Shown here: positions 10,001-18,839 of the stretch, piece by piece
Position numbering within the stretch: position 1 is the first letter of the stretch
Layout of the letters: each line of letters begins with the position of its first letter
Source: Ettlia oleoabundans
Taxonomy: Eukaryota > Chlorophyta > Chlorophyceae > Chlamydomonadales
DNA length: 18,878 nucleotides
NCBI GenBank assembly: GCA_019693395.1
Contig: JAAMXP010004839.1
Span: 1 to 18,878 of the forward strand
Direction: 5' to 3'
Translations under genes and position numbers: made by a program
The notes under the pieces: model-generated
Told to the model about the DNA's origin: nothing
What the model saw: only the letters and a program-made list of their open reading frames with translations
The model's database searches: none

Positions 10001-13000
10001 GCCGCTCCGCTTGCATCCGCGGCTGCTGGGGCACATGCAGCATTTTGCGGGCTTGATCCTGCTGGCTCACTGACGGTGCAGTCCTTCCCTGCCACAGCTG
10101 CAAATGGCTGCTGCTGCTGCTGCCGCTGCTCAGTGGCGCCTGTTGCTGGTGCTAATACCTGCTCGGCAACTGCACCGACGTGTTCGGCTGGCTGCTGCTG
10201 TTGCCGCTTGGCAGGTGGGGAAGGCTGCACCGCCGGCTGTTGCAGCTGACCCTGCTGCTCCTTCTCTGGTTGTTCCTCCCTGCTTCGCTTGCTTCCAGAC
10301 AGCGGCGTTGCTCCCTCCACAGCTGCTTCTGCCATGTCAGCAGTCGCCAAGTTGGCACCTGCCACGTCAGCACGTGCCATGTCTGCATCCTGGCCCTTGC
10401 CAGCGGGCGAAGCTGGCTCCGCTGACCCTGCCAACGCTTCTGAAGGGGGCGGCGGACACTGTCCTTGGTGCCTGTCAGTTTGGAGCGGCTGCTTTGCCAC
10501 CTTCTGGTGCTGCTGCCCCAGCGGACCCTGACACTGCCTGTCACTCAATGCGGCTGCCTCGGCTTCTTCCAGCTGCCGGGCGGTTTCCAGGCTCGTCTCC
10601 TCCGCTGAGAGCCTGGGGCTACCTGACTGTGGAAGCGCTGCAGTTACTGGTGCCGAGCCCGTGGCTGAAGATGGTGCCTTAGCTGCGGCATCAGTAAAAA
10701 GCGGGCCCTCTGCTGCCTGCTGTGCCTGCTGTGGTCCGCTGACAGCAGCAGCAGCTGGCGCCAGGTGTTCAACCTGCTGCCGACGGCTGTCTTGCTGCTG
10801 CTCCCTAAGCTGCCGCCCCTCGTATCCCACCTCCAGACCCCCGCTGTATAGTGTCCCCAAGTCCCGCATCAGTGCCGCAAGGTTGGAGGGCGCAGCTGCA
10901 CAGCAGGGCAACAGCGAACTCGTGCAATAACAAGTGCGCGGCCACGTGCATGTCAGTATCAGCTGCAACTTCAAGCAATATGGGTTGGGGGTCTCTAAAT
11001 AGGGCAGCAGGAACCTGAGCGACCCGAATTGGACACGCGAGAGGAGCACACAGGGCAGTTACATAGCAACACCACGACTTGGTGCGTCAACATGAGTCAA
11101 GCAAATTTAGGGAGGCTTCTGGGAGGCTTGGCCATCACAGCTAGCCATTCCTGCAAAGATCTGGTAAACATTGGGCAATCAAACGTGTGAAACTGAGATG
11201 CCGCCCTTGGCTGCAAGTGTCTCACCTGTGCCACTCCCACCGCCTGCCCCCGCCTGCCCAACTCGCCAGGGCTGCTTGCCTCGGGCTGTGACAAAAGCGC
11301 CGGGAGCCACATCTGCCATAACATCCCCCTCATCTATCAAGTTCCTGTCACCGTCCTGCTGCTTTTGGTGCTGCTGCTGCTGGTGCAGCTGCTGCTGCCG
11401 CTGGTGGGGGAGGGTAAAGCGGCCAGGGTGCTGGACTGGCGCAAGGTGCTGCTGCTGGCGCTGCCGATGAGGCTGCTGCTGCATGGGAGGGAAGGGCGCG
11501 GGCACTGTTGCCTGGCCACCCCACGGCTGGCCTGGCAGCCCACCTCGCGCCGCCACTGGCAGGCAGCCAGCCGCCGCACCACCCACAGCGGGCAGGCGCT
11601 GGCCCCTGCCTCTGCCATCCCCTCTGTCCCCGCCGCCCTTGCTGCCTGTGGAACTGCCGCCTTTGTAACCGCCGCCGCTGATGATGCCTGCCAGTTCAGC
11701 TTGCACCCGTGCCTTCTTGGCTTCCGGATCCTCCTGCTGTTGGCCCATGCTGGCACGGCTGAAACCGCCCCGGAAAGCGGCACTGGCAGCCCGCGGGTCT
11801 TCCTCCACCTCCAATATCGCTGCCAGCTCAGATTTCAACGATTCCAGCCTGCGCCGCTTAGCTTCCTGGCCTTCAGCTGTAGCGGTAGCACTAGCCCTGG
11901 CACTTCCACCCGCCCTGCCAGCAGCTGCACTGCCAGTGCCAGCTGCTGGTGCGTGTCTGGAGCCGGCGGCAGCACCGCTGGGGCGAACAGGCTTGAAGCC
12001 TCCCGGGTCCCTTTGCAGCAGGGACACACGCTGCCGCTGGGGTGGCACAGGGTGCTTGTGATGCTGTGGTGCCTGCTGTGGTTGCTGATGCTGCTGCTGC
12101 GCTACCTGCTGTGGCTGCTTTGGCGGCAAATGTTGCTGCTGCGGCTGGTGTTGGTGCGAGACTGGACGCAAAGGTGCAGCAGCGCTCATGAATAGGGAGC
12201 GAGTCGGGTACGCCCCTGAACTTACCACAGACATATGCACCGGAGGTGCTGCTGCTGAAGCTGCAGAAGAAGGGGGTGGAGGCCACGCGTGGTGCTGCTG
12301 CTGAGCAGGGTGGGGTATGGCAGCACCGCCTTGCCACGGGACTTGCTGGTGGTGATGGTGATGGTGATGGTGCTGCTGCTGCGGGTGCTGTTGTGATTGC
12401 TGCTGGTGTGGCTGTGCTGCGCTTAAATAGTAGTGCGGTGGTGCCATTGGTGGCTGCTGCCCAGGCTGGCGGTGGTGGTGGAGGTATGCTGGGGGAGGGT
12501 GTGCGCTGGGCCCCCAATGCGGTTGTGGGATAGGCGGGGGCTGGCCTTGCTGCTGCTGTTGCTGCTGGTGCTGGTAGGCAGGCTGCTGCCACTGCTGCTG
12601 GTAAGAGCCAGGAGGAGCAGCGGGGCCGTGGTGCTGATGGCGTGCCAGGCCATGCTGAGGTGGCGCAAAGCGTGAGGATGGGGGGCCAGCTGTGCCGTGC
12701 TGTTGACCATGGTAGCTTGACTGCCAGGCGGCCTGCTGGGGGTGCTGTGGGGCAGGACCTGGAGGAGCACGGGGCAAGGGGGTTGCCCATTCAACGTCAA
12801 ACCAATCACAGCGGCCAGACATAGAGTGATGCATGCAGTGGAACGTGGAAGCTTCGGAAGGTGATGCAACGAGGGTGAACGTTGCGGGGCTTCAAACTGT
12901 AAGCAGTTGCAAGCATAAGGGGAAAGAAGCAGTGCACATCAGCACCACCCAGGCTTGCCTGCCCACTGCGGCTGGGGCCCAGGTGGAACATGCTGCGAGG

Positions 13001-15173
13001 GCGAAGACTGGGAGGCGTCCACATCATACTCAAACCCGCCGCTACCGCCGCCGCCATCACAGCCCAGGGCGCCGCCGCCGGGCTTGGGCGTGCCTGCGTC
13101 GGGCGCGGTGTCGTGAGAGGCTGAACGCCATAAGCGATTTAAACAAAGGCAAAACGAACACTGAGTCTAATCTTATAGTAAGTCACAGTGCCAAGCCAAG
13201 AAAGGGCTGCTGCCAGAAGGAGTGTTAGCACACTTGATATCAAGCTATCGCCCTACCTGCCGCCCCTGCAGCCTCTATCACCACATCATAATCGCCCAGC
13301 CCGCCACCACCATTGTAGTGTGGCGATGCCTGGAGATGCAGCTGCTGGGGCGGCTGCACCTGCTGTGCCTGCTGGGGCGGAGGTTGCGGCTGCTGTGCCG
13401 GCTCCAGCTGCTCGCGCTGAGCTGCTGGTGGAAAGGACTGTTGCTGTTGGGCACCGGCTTCTGATGTGCCTGCTGCTGGGTGCAAAGGCGCAGGACCGGT
13501 TTCAGCCACTCCCCCAGCCATAGGAGGCAGTGCTGTGCTGACAGGTGCTGCGGGGAATACTGCTGCTGCAGTTGTTGGCACTGCCATCGGCAATAAGTGA
13601 CCTGGCAAGGGGCCGGCTGCTGGTAGCAGGTGGTGCAATGCAGTTTCAAGAACCACATCCGCCAGTTCCGCAGCCGTCTCTGGCTCGTACGGCTGGTGCT
13701 GGGGCTGCTGCTTTTGCTGCTGCTGCTGTAGTGTCTGTTGGATCTGCTCGGGGTGTCGGTGCCGCTGCTGTTGGTGCCGCTGCTGCTCTTGCTCCTGCTG
13801 CGGCGCCAGCCCAGGGCCATCAGCAGCTGTTGCCGGCACAAGTTGCTGCAGCTGAACCTCACCGCCTGCCACCTCCACAGCTGTGTCTGGCACGCATTGT
13901 GGCTGCAACAGTTGCACTTCTGCTGCCGTCTCTGGCACATACGCCTGCTGCGGAGCCACCTCATGCAGAGGCACCTCGTCTGCCGATGTCTCTAGCACAA
14001 AAGAAAGACGCACCACCGGCAGCCTATCCAGTGCTGTTCCCGGCGCAAAGGCCGGGTTCAACGCTGTTGGCGGCGGCAGCACATCAGCCGCTGTTTCTGG
14101 CACGGAAGCCTGCCGCGGCTGTCGCGTGGGTGGCGGCATCATATCGGCTGCAGTTTCCATCACACAAGGGTGCTGCTGCTGTAGGTGCTGTGAAGGCGGG
14201 AGCAGCCCACCCGCCGCCGTCTCAGGCACGAACAGCAGCCGCTGCGGCAGTGATTCTTCTCCAGCCCCTTGTGCCTGATCCTCTTCCCGCTGCTCGACGG
14301 TTTCCAGCACCACAGTTTGCATGACTTGCTCGTCCCCTGGCGGCGGCGGGCTCAGTAGCGGGGTGACCGCCTCGGTGGCGGGCGGCAGTTCAACCATAGG
14401 TGCAGCTGCACCCGCCTCCCGTGTCGCGGCTGTTGCCACCTCTGCTGCTACCGTGGCGGCCGGGTCAATGGTTTCTGGCTCCTGCTGTTCCTCTGTTTCA
14501 GAAACACGGTGCTGCTGGTCGCTGGGTGTGGTCGGCACCTGAGATGCGCGGCGTGCCAGCTGGAGGCTGGGAGGAAAGTCTGGCTGGGTCTCACTGCCGG
14601 AGAAAAGCACCTCTGCTTGCTGCTCTGCCTGCTCCGCGTGCCTTGCATCACATGGGGACAGCTGCTGCTGCTGATGTTGCTGCGAGTGAGTGGCATGCGG
14701 TGGAACCGCTGGTGGTGGTGGTGCAGCTTCTGCTGCTGCAGCAGGCAGCGACTGTGCCGGCGGGCTGATCTCCAGGCACGTAAACACAGGGGCGGGTGGG
14801 GACAGCGGCTCGGTGGGTTCATGCGCCACTGCATCATGGGAATGCAGAGATGGGCCCAACTATGGACAGAGCCGAACCGGAGATTCCCTTCAAGGACCTG
14901 CACAGCAAGCTCCAGGCAGCCAGCAACGGGTCAGCATGCGCTCAGGACCATGCTGCACCCACCTTTAAATTCAGCACCCAACTGGGAGTCCTCTGCTAAG
15001 CATCTGAAAATTAGGTCAGACACAGACTTCACATGCAAGCCTTGCGCCGGCGGCTGGCTGCCATCACCGCTGCCGCCGCTGTCCGCCACACCAAAAGGCC
15101 TGGTTCCGGCGTCCACCACCTCCCATTCATTCTCGGCGGTGCGGTGCAGCTCCAAAACGCTCAAGTACGCCAT
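2453..15173 (-). CDS. BRCA2: BRCA2 orthologue, RAD51-loading homologous recombination mediator
   Basis: BRCA2 binds RAD51 through BRC repeats and single-stranded DNA through OB folds, loading RAD51 at breaks in the nucleus. I modelled 20 exons, all phases agreeing: 15173-14963, 14828-13257, 13093-12959, 12851-11226, 10895-8819, 8577-7672, 7529-7292, 7141-7054, 6882-6808, 6572-6425, 6184-6093, 5873-5763, 5581-5467, 5337-5223, 4994-4912, 4593-4501, 4235-4133, 3989-3827, 3698-3032, 2711-2453. They total 8,877 bases, 2,958 residues. Order: disordered N-half (1-1180), BRC repeats (about 1527-1770), helical domain with WVQNHYRWLVWKLA (about 2100-2220), OB1 with LELTDGWYW and GAELV, OB2 with tower, OB3 to the C terminus. 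Start ATG at 15173 has G at -3 and +4. All introns are GT-AG except two GC-AG (at 12958 and 6424). Plant BRCA2 is about 1,150 residues as I recall; the extra length here is mostly N-terminal. Exons 5-20 are secure. Exons 1-4 rest on splice phase and weak motif evidence, and could be a separate gene. Confidence 0.93.
4133..6184 (-). other. BRCA2 OB2 domain and tower insertion (exons 11-17)
   Basis: Exons 10-11 give TLLMVHRIYPRLI, in line with RIYP of plant OB2. The tower follows: outgoing helix EGAEERLGAEIMAEVQRREL (exon 12), a short tip with DRVYATMVVEQAG (exon 13), then a return helix NQEDQRALQQYMEKRQ to QELMRERRMQ (exons 13-14). OB2 resumes with DLLVLQVGEVV (exons 14-15), ATVTHW (join of 15 and 16) and VEEGGVYRVSHLVGQP (exon 16), which aligns with the T-E-G-K-x-Y-x strand of known OB2. 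Exon 17 adds LELKSCKLTRFIQFAA. The tower is about 115 residues, plant-like and smaller than the human one, with a reduced tip bundle. Confidence 0.85.
6425..8577 (-). other. BRCA2 helical domain and OB1 (exons 6-10)
   Basis: Exon 6 opens with a basic stretch (KRRAFVTP and GRKFKAP), then a low-complexity linker with a poly-Gln run. The helical domain core follows: DIQQRLLEAGANPAYATAAW, then NHYRWLVWKLA, nearly the family signature NHYRWIIWKLA. A Gly/Ser linker interrupts it before LLTAAVVLDELKLRFEREFN (join of exons 6 and 7), matching LLQLKYRYDTEIDR of human. OB1 starts at exon 8 with LELTDGWYWIRA, then GRIGQGTKLRICGAELV and PLEAAATAILRISANTAH with TKLG, each matching human OB1 residue groups. 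The exact residue match across four splice joins makes this part certain. Confidence 0.95.
7361..7382. repeat. CTG/CAG microsatellite encoding poly-Gln in BRCA2
   Basis: Seven tandem CTG units, read on the minus strand as seven Gln in exon 7, in the loop between the helical domain and OB1. Similar shorter CTG runs, all read as Gln, occur at about 8180-8210, 9905-9924, 10105-10125, 11370-11395 and 12545-12575. Confidence 0.85.
9132..9861 (-). repeat. Four BRC repeats of BRCA2
   Basis: Four copies of about 28 residues lie in exon 5, starting on the minus strand at 9861, 9621, 9447 and 9216. The pattern is GFTTGRGxAVxVxAAxLxAAQQLYG, which is the BRC consensus (F-x-T-A-x-G-K-x-V-x-V-x-x-x-x-L-x-x-A-x-x-L-F/Y). 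The first has GKAVTVDAACLKAAQQLY; the next three share NVSAASL and are very alike, so recent duplication or gene conversion is likely. Spacers of 30-50 residues are Gln/Glu-rich. Every copy has G, not A, at the fourth position of the F-x-x-A tetrad, and Y in place of F in the second tetrad. BRC repeats bind RAD51. Confidence 0.95.
11226..12851 (-). other. BRCA2 exon 4, Gln/Pro/His-rich disordered region
   Basis: This 1,626-base exon encodes 541 residues dominated by Q, P, H, A and G, including poly-Gln tracts and eight consecutive His. Near its start it has CDWFDVEW. Around 11690-11880 it has two like-built helical patches, EAKRRRLESLKSELAAIL and EAKKARVQAELAGII, 38 residues apart, with GGFSRASMG between them. 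Close to its end it has AFVTARGK, which looks like the start of a BRC repeat. The donor GGCACAG/GTGAGA is strong and the join to exon 5 keeps phase. If this exon starts BRCA2, ATG 12822-12820 is the candidate start, but its context (T at -3) is weak. Confidence 0.65.
12345..12376. repeat. GGTGAT hexanucleotide repeat encoding poly-His
   Basis: About four tandem GGTGAT units followed by CTG repeats. On the minus strand this is CACCATCACCAT, giving a run of eight His inside the Gln/His-rich part of BRCA2 exon 4. Confidence 0.85.
13257..15173 (-). other. N-terminal exons 1-2 of the BRCA2 model (or of a separate upstream gene)
   Basis: Exon 1 starts MAYLSVLELHRTAENEWEVV at the ATG of 15173 and ends at AAAG/GTGGGT (14963). 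The 134-base intron ends GATGCAG/TG and joins in phase 1 to AHEPTEPLSPP of exon 2. Exon 2 (1,572 bases) is disordered and carries the V-x-E-T-A array, ending GGCAG/GTAGGG. Exon 3 then adds GGFEYDVDASQSSPSQHV. None of these parts has a recognised domain. They are joined to BRCA2 because exons 2-3, 3-4 and 4-5 each join in matching phase with no intervening stop. A TGA in the exon 3 read-through near 12937 would end them as a separate gene of about 650 residues. Exon 1 also contains an acceptor-like stretch (CTGACCTAATTTTCAG) ending near 15009, so its 3' part is less certain. Confidence 0.6.
13630..14320 (-). repeat. Array of about eleven V-x-E-T-A motifs in BRCA2 exon 2
   Basis: Reading down the minus strand the protein shows VVLETVEQ, FVPETAAGG, VMETAADMM, VPETAADVL, APGTALDRL, FVLETSADEV, YVPETAAEVQ, VPDTAVEVA, VPATAADG, YEPETAAEL and VVLETALHH. 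Most are spaced 15-24 residues. The consensus is hydrophobic/aromatic-V-P-E-T-A-A-(D/E)-hydrophobic, often followed by two or three prolines. The spacers are Gln/Pro-rich. I do not recognise this as any known repeat. Confidence 0.75.
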
Positions 15174-16006
15174 GCCGCTCGGCTGCCGCCCACTTCAGTT
15201 TTTGTGATCGAGGTGAGCACAGCCACATGCAAAGCCTGCTGGTGTGATGTTGATGCAAATGACGGAGAGTAAATACTACAAGACATGCGGGGCAGTCCCG
15301 CGACGGATCCAGGAGGGCTGGGCACATGCCGCGTTGTGCCGCAGCGCACAGCACTGCAGCACTGGTGTTGGCTGGCTCAGCCGCAGGCCGGGCTCCTGGT
15401 TTGCAACTGGCAATGCAAGCCGTAGAGTTGTAATCGTTGGCGTAAACGCAACTTGTTGGGTAGTCAAGCAGTCAAGAGATTTGTGGATCGGTGGGTCCCT
15501 CAACCCAAAGCCGCCAGCAACCTGTTCCCGCCACTATCACCGTCGCTAGTTTCCCAACATGGCTACACACTGAAGGAACATTTGCAAGGAATGATACTGT
15601 AGTTCATTGTGCAGCTGTGAGATTTGGAACGTGTTCAGGCCACTTTGCAATGCCAGCATGTGTGAAACGAGGGTCCACAAAAGCACGGATGCTGCCCTGC
15701 AGATACCGCCCATGTGCGGCATCATGAGGGTTGAGAAACCGTAGTCCTTCTGTAGGCTTACTGGTCGAAACTTAAGCCGCAAATGACTGTTCGATGGAAG
15801 AATAGCTAGCGCTGCATGAGGGCCCCTGTTACTGCAGCACCTGCTTGCACCTGGCGCAAGCTGCGCTTTCACCGCACAGCGCCCAGCAGGCCCGCTCAAA
15901 AGCAGCCCACCCCTGCCCGATCATCCGTTGCTGCGACTTGTCTGCGGCCTTTACCTATTTTCGTCCTCCAACTGGATTCAAGCACACTCGCGTGCCAGGC
16001 CCCACG
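15174..16006. promoter_or_regulatory. Divergent intergenic region between BRCA2 and the S/T-P-rich gene
   Basis: These 833 bases separate two start codons pointing away from each other, so both promoters and 5' leaders should lie here. I found no convincing TATA box, no full E2F site and no open frame with gene-like codon use on either strand. The composition is more balanced than in the genes. The promoter call rests on layout only. Confidence 0.45.
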
Positions 16007-18839
16007 ATGAACACCGAGAGAGTTACCCGCGCCAGGGCCCGCACGCTGGCTGCGGCCGGCGAGACGCGTGAGTCTGTTGATGGTGGCCCGTATTCTCGCG
16101 CAGCTGCCTATCTCGGCTGGGTTGGGGCTGGTGTGATGTGTGGGGCATGCCAACAGCTGTTGGCAGGCGCCCTCCCTTGCTGTGACTGCAGCCTCCCTCT
16201 CCGCCCTGCCCGACAAGACGCCTGCGCGCACCGCCAGGACCACACGGCGCAAGGCGGCAGCCGCTGCAACACCCGCCGCGGCGGCGCCGGGCGGCGAAGG
16301 GGTCGCCCCTGTGGTGCTCTTCAATTTGACCAATGAGCAGGCAAGCTGCCCTGCTTATTCCCATGGGAGACTCGTAATCAGCTGCCGAATTTTAGGCACA
16401 AGCATCCAAACCAACCCGAGACTAATGTCTGCCGCGCCTGCCTGCGCTGCAGGAGGGGGCAGCGGAGGCCACAGCACCTGCCGCCGTACCCCTTGCTGCT
16501 GCTGCACCACAGGAGCAGCCTGCGCCTGCCGCCCGCCCAGACAGCCCGCCATCTCCAGGGGAAGACGAGCAGCACCCACCTGCAGCTGCTGCAGATGAGC
16601 CACCTGCCACGCCTGCCCATTCCATGCCTCCCTCTCCCGCCCCACTTGCCCCCGGTGCTACCCCAACCGGCCTGGGCCTCTCCAGCCTTCTGCCATTGAG
16701 CCCCTTGGCTGCTGTGGCCCTGCATTCCAAGACCCCAGCTGCCACCCCATTGGGAGGCGTTGAGGCAAACCACTCCAAGATCGTCTCCGCCCTGCATGCC
16801 GCGGCACAGGTGGGTTCTGTTTAAATTATGATACTGAAGGCACCAAAGACCACAGCGCATTGTAACTTTACCGCATGGCGTTTTATGCTCAAAAGCGCCA
16901 GCTGGGCTGCTGGCGGCATATTGCTAGCTTGCCTGCTTACTCTGACTGCGGGCCATGGAGTAGGCGGCTTGTGCGTTGAACATGCCCAGTTGGGCGGCAG
17001 CGACATAATGCGCCGCTGACTAGCCTGACCTTACGCCCTTCTGCGCTGCAGGCCCTGGGCGGCGACGTCAGCGCGGCTGCTGCCGAGGGTGCACAACAGC
17101 CAGACCTGCTGTTTGCCGGTTTTGGCTCCCCGCTCAAGCCTGCCACAGACTCCCCTAAAGCCGCACTGGTCTCCATTGGCGCCGCTATCCCGGCAGCACC
17201 TTCTGCCACTTCACCCGCCAGTGCTGCACTGGCCGTCGCGAGCCCAGTGGCAGCCTCTGTAGCTGACATGGAAGCTGATGATGCCACCTCTGGCGCCAGC
17301 CCAATGGGGCCAGGTATGCCGCTTTACCGCTGCTTTTGGCACGATGGCTTGCACGTGGTTGAATTCATGGAGAAATGCTGCTTCCCCTTCATATATCCTG
17401 TTGTTGCCTCCCCACAACCCTTGCAGGCCCGGATCTGGAACGTGATTTGACCCTGGGTGACATGGTGGGCACACCCTTTTCCTCAGGTGGGTAAATCAGT
17501 CAGCACCCGCCAAGGCACGCACATCTACATTCACATCCCCCCATAATATGTTTTCGTGCACTTACCCATAGCTCCCAACACCCACACATCAGCACGTGTT
17601 TGACCTCTGTATGCATGCTGGATGCAGTTATCTGCATGAATATGTGCATGTCTGCCAACTTGTGGCTTGTGCTGATGGCGATGGACAATGCTCTGCGTTT
17701 GATTGTTAGTTCACGGGGGATGGTGTGTGCGCTTGAGGCCTTGGGCTGACCTGGCCATCCCTGCTATGCTGCTGCGTGCTGCAGGGTTGAAGGAGTCAGG
17801 CGAGGGGTCCACACCCACCTTCCCGCCCGCCACCGCTTGCGTGGCTGGTTCCACCCCAGGTGCTGCCGCTGGTGCCACTCCGGGTGCTGCCGCCGTGCTA
17901 ATGCGCACGGTGCAGAAGGCACATCCGCTCACCCCGGCACGCCAGGTTGTGCTGGAGGAGGAGGAGCAGGTGGGCACGGTTGGAGGTTGAACAAAGAGCG
18001 CTGCCTCTTCTAGTTTTATGTTAGTACAGTCCTTTACGGCACTGGCACCTGGGACCAACATATATGTAGGCTGGATGTAATGCCAGCTGCCGAGCCTGGA
18101 TAAGCAGAAGCTGAACCTTGTGCTGTGTATGTTGCAGCCTGTTGTGCTGGCTCCCATCTTGCCCTTGACCGTTTCCAAGGCGATTCAAGGAATAAAATGT
18201 GCGCTTGGGCTCTTCTTCTCCTACACACAGGACTACATCATGAAGGTGGAGGGGGAGTCTCCTACTGAGCTGAGGGTGGCAGCGGAGGTAGAGGTGGTGC
18301 AGCAGCAGCACATCGCATTCACCGAGGCGGCGGCGCAGGAGGGCGGCATGGGGTGGGCGGCTGGAGTAGAGGATCCTTCCGCTGCATCGGCTGCCGCTGC
18401 CACCAAGCCACGCCTGGCCTCAAAGGTGGTAGTGCCCAGCCCAGGAGTGTTCGACCCCAGGTTAGGCGAGCTGCTGCCTGCTAAGACAGCCAAGGCCCTG
18501 CAGCAGCAGCACAACAACCCTGTGCAATTGCTACCTGCCAAGCCCAATGCACACAGCTAGCCCGCGCTTCAACCCTCACACATTTTGACGTAATTGGCTG
18601 TTGCCCACCGCCTTTCCGCTACTTTGCTGCCGCGCATTCCCCCGGAGACACAAATATCCTGCTTCCATGCCTGCCCGCATCTCCTGGCTGTCTGCAGGTC
18701 GTTGCGTCAGCTGAAACGTGAGGTGACAGAGCGGCTGGCTGCCAAGCAGGCCTCCCTGGTGCAGGCTGAGGAGGCAGAGAGCGAGTGTGAGGATTGGGAC
18801 CAGTACATCGGCACAATGGTGGGTGCCCACTGCAGCTGA
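16007..18839 (+). CDS. Unrecognised Ser/Thr-Pro-rich protein, eight exons
   Basis: I do not recognise the family. The exon model is 16007-16067, 16192-16340, 16453-16809, 17052-17313, 17427-17486, 17785-17969, 18231-18460 and 18698-18839, 1,446 bases for 481 residues, all phases agreeing. Introns are GT-AG except the second, which is GC-AG (GAGCAG/GCAAGC). The start MNTERVTRARARTLAAAGE is basic, followed by KTPARTARTTRRKAA. The middle is Ala/Pro-rich with more than fifteen S-P or T-P sites, some near K or R (GSPLKPATDSPK, LTPAR), as in substrates of cyclin-dependent or MAP kinases. The C-terminal part is likely helical: RSLRQLKREVTERLAAKQ followed by an acidic EEAESECEDWDQY. The gene may splice onward at ATG/GTGGGT near 18820 and leave the window; otherwise TGA 18837-18839 ends it. 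A nuclear, cell-cycle or cytoskeletal role is a guess. Confidence 0.72.

Noticed and set aside
8161..10249. Long plus-strand frames rich in Cys, Leu or Ala
   Set aside because: They are CTG/TGC repeats read opposite poly-Gln codons of BRCA2.
11059..11063. TGTAA on the minus strand as a polyadenylation signal ending a separate upstream gene at 11179
   Set aside because: It falls in the intron between exons 4 and 5, whose donor is strong and whose join is in phase; a five-base word is expected by chance. Not fully excluded.
11365..12195. 276-codon plus-strand frame rich in Leu and Ala
   Set aside because: Antisense of the Gln/Pro-rich BRCA2 exon 4; Leu runs come from CTG repeats.
13545..14324. 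259-codon plus-strand frame
   Set aside because: Antisense of BRCA2 exon 2; the minus frame has the ordered V-x-E-T-A motifs and in-phase splicing.
15009..15045. Very short intron inside BRCA2 exon 1 ending CTGACCTAATTTTCAG
   Set aside because: The acceptor looks good, but the only nearby GT donor would give an intron of about 30 bases; the frame is open without it. Left as a caution.
18138..18230. In-frame coding extension upstream of exon 7 of the plus-strand gene (PVVLAPILPLTV...)
   Set aside because: It is open by chance; using the acceptor CTACACACAG at 18230 gives EEEEQ-DYIMKVEGE, a more natural join with the same phase, and a normal intron length.
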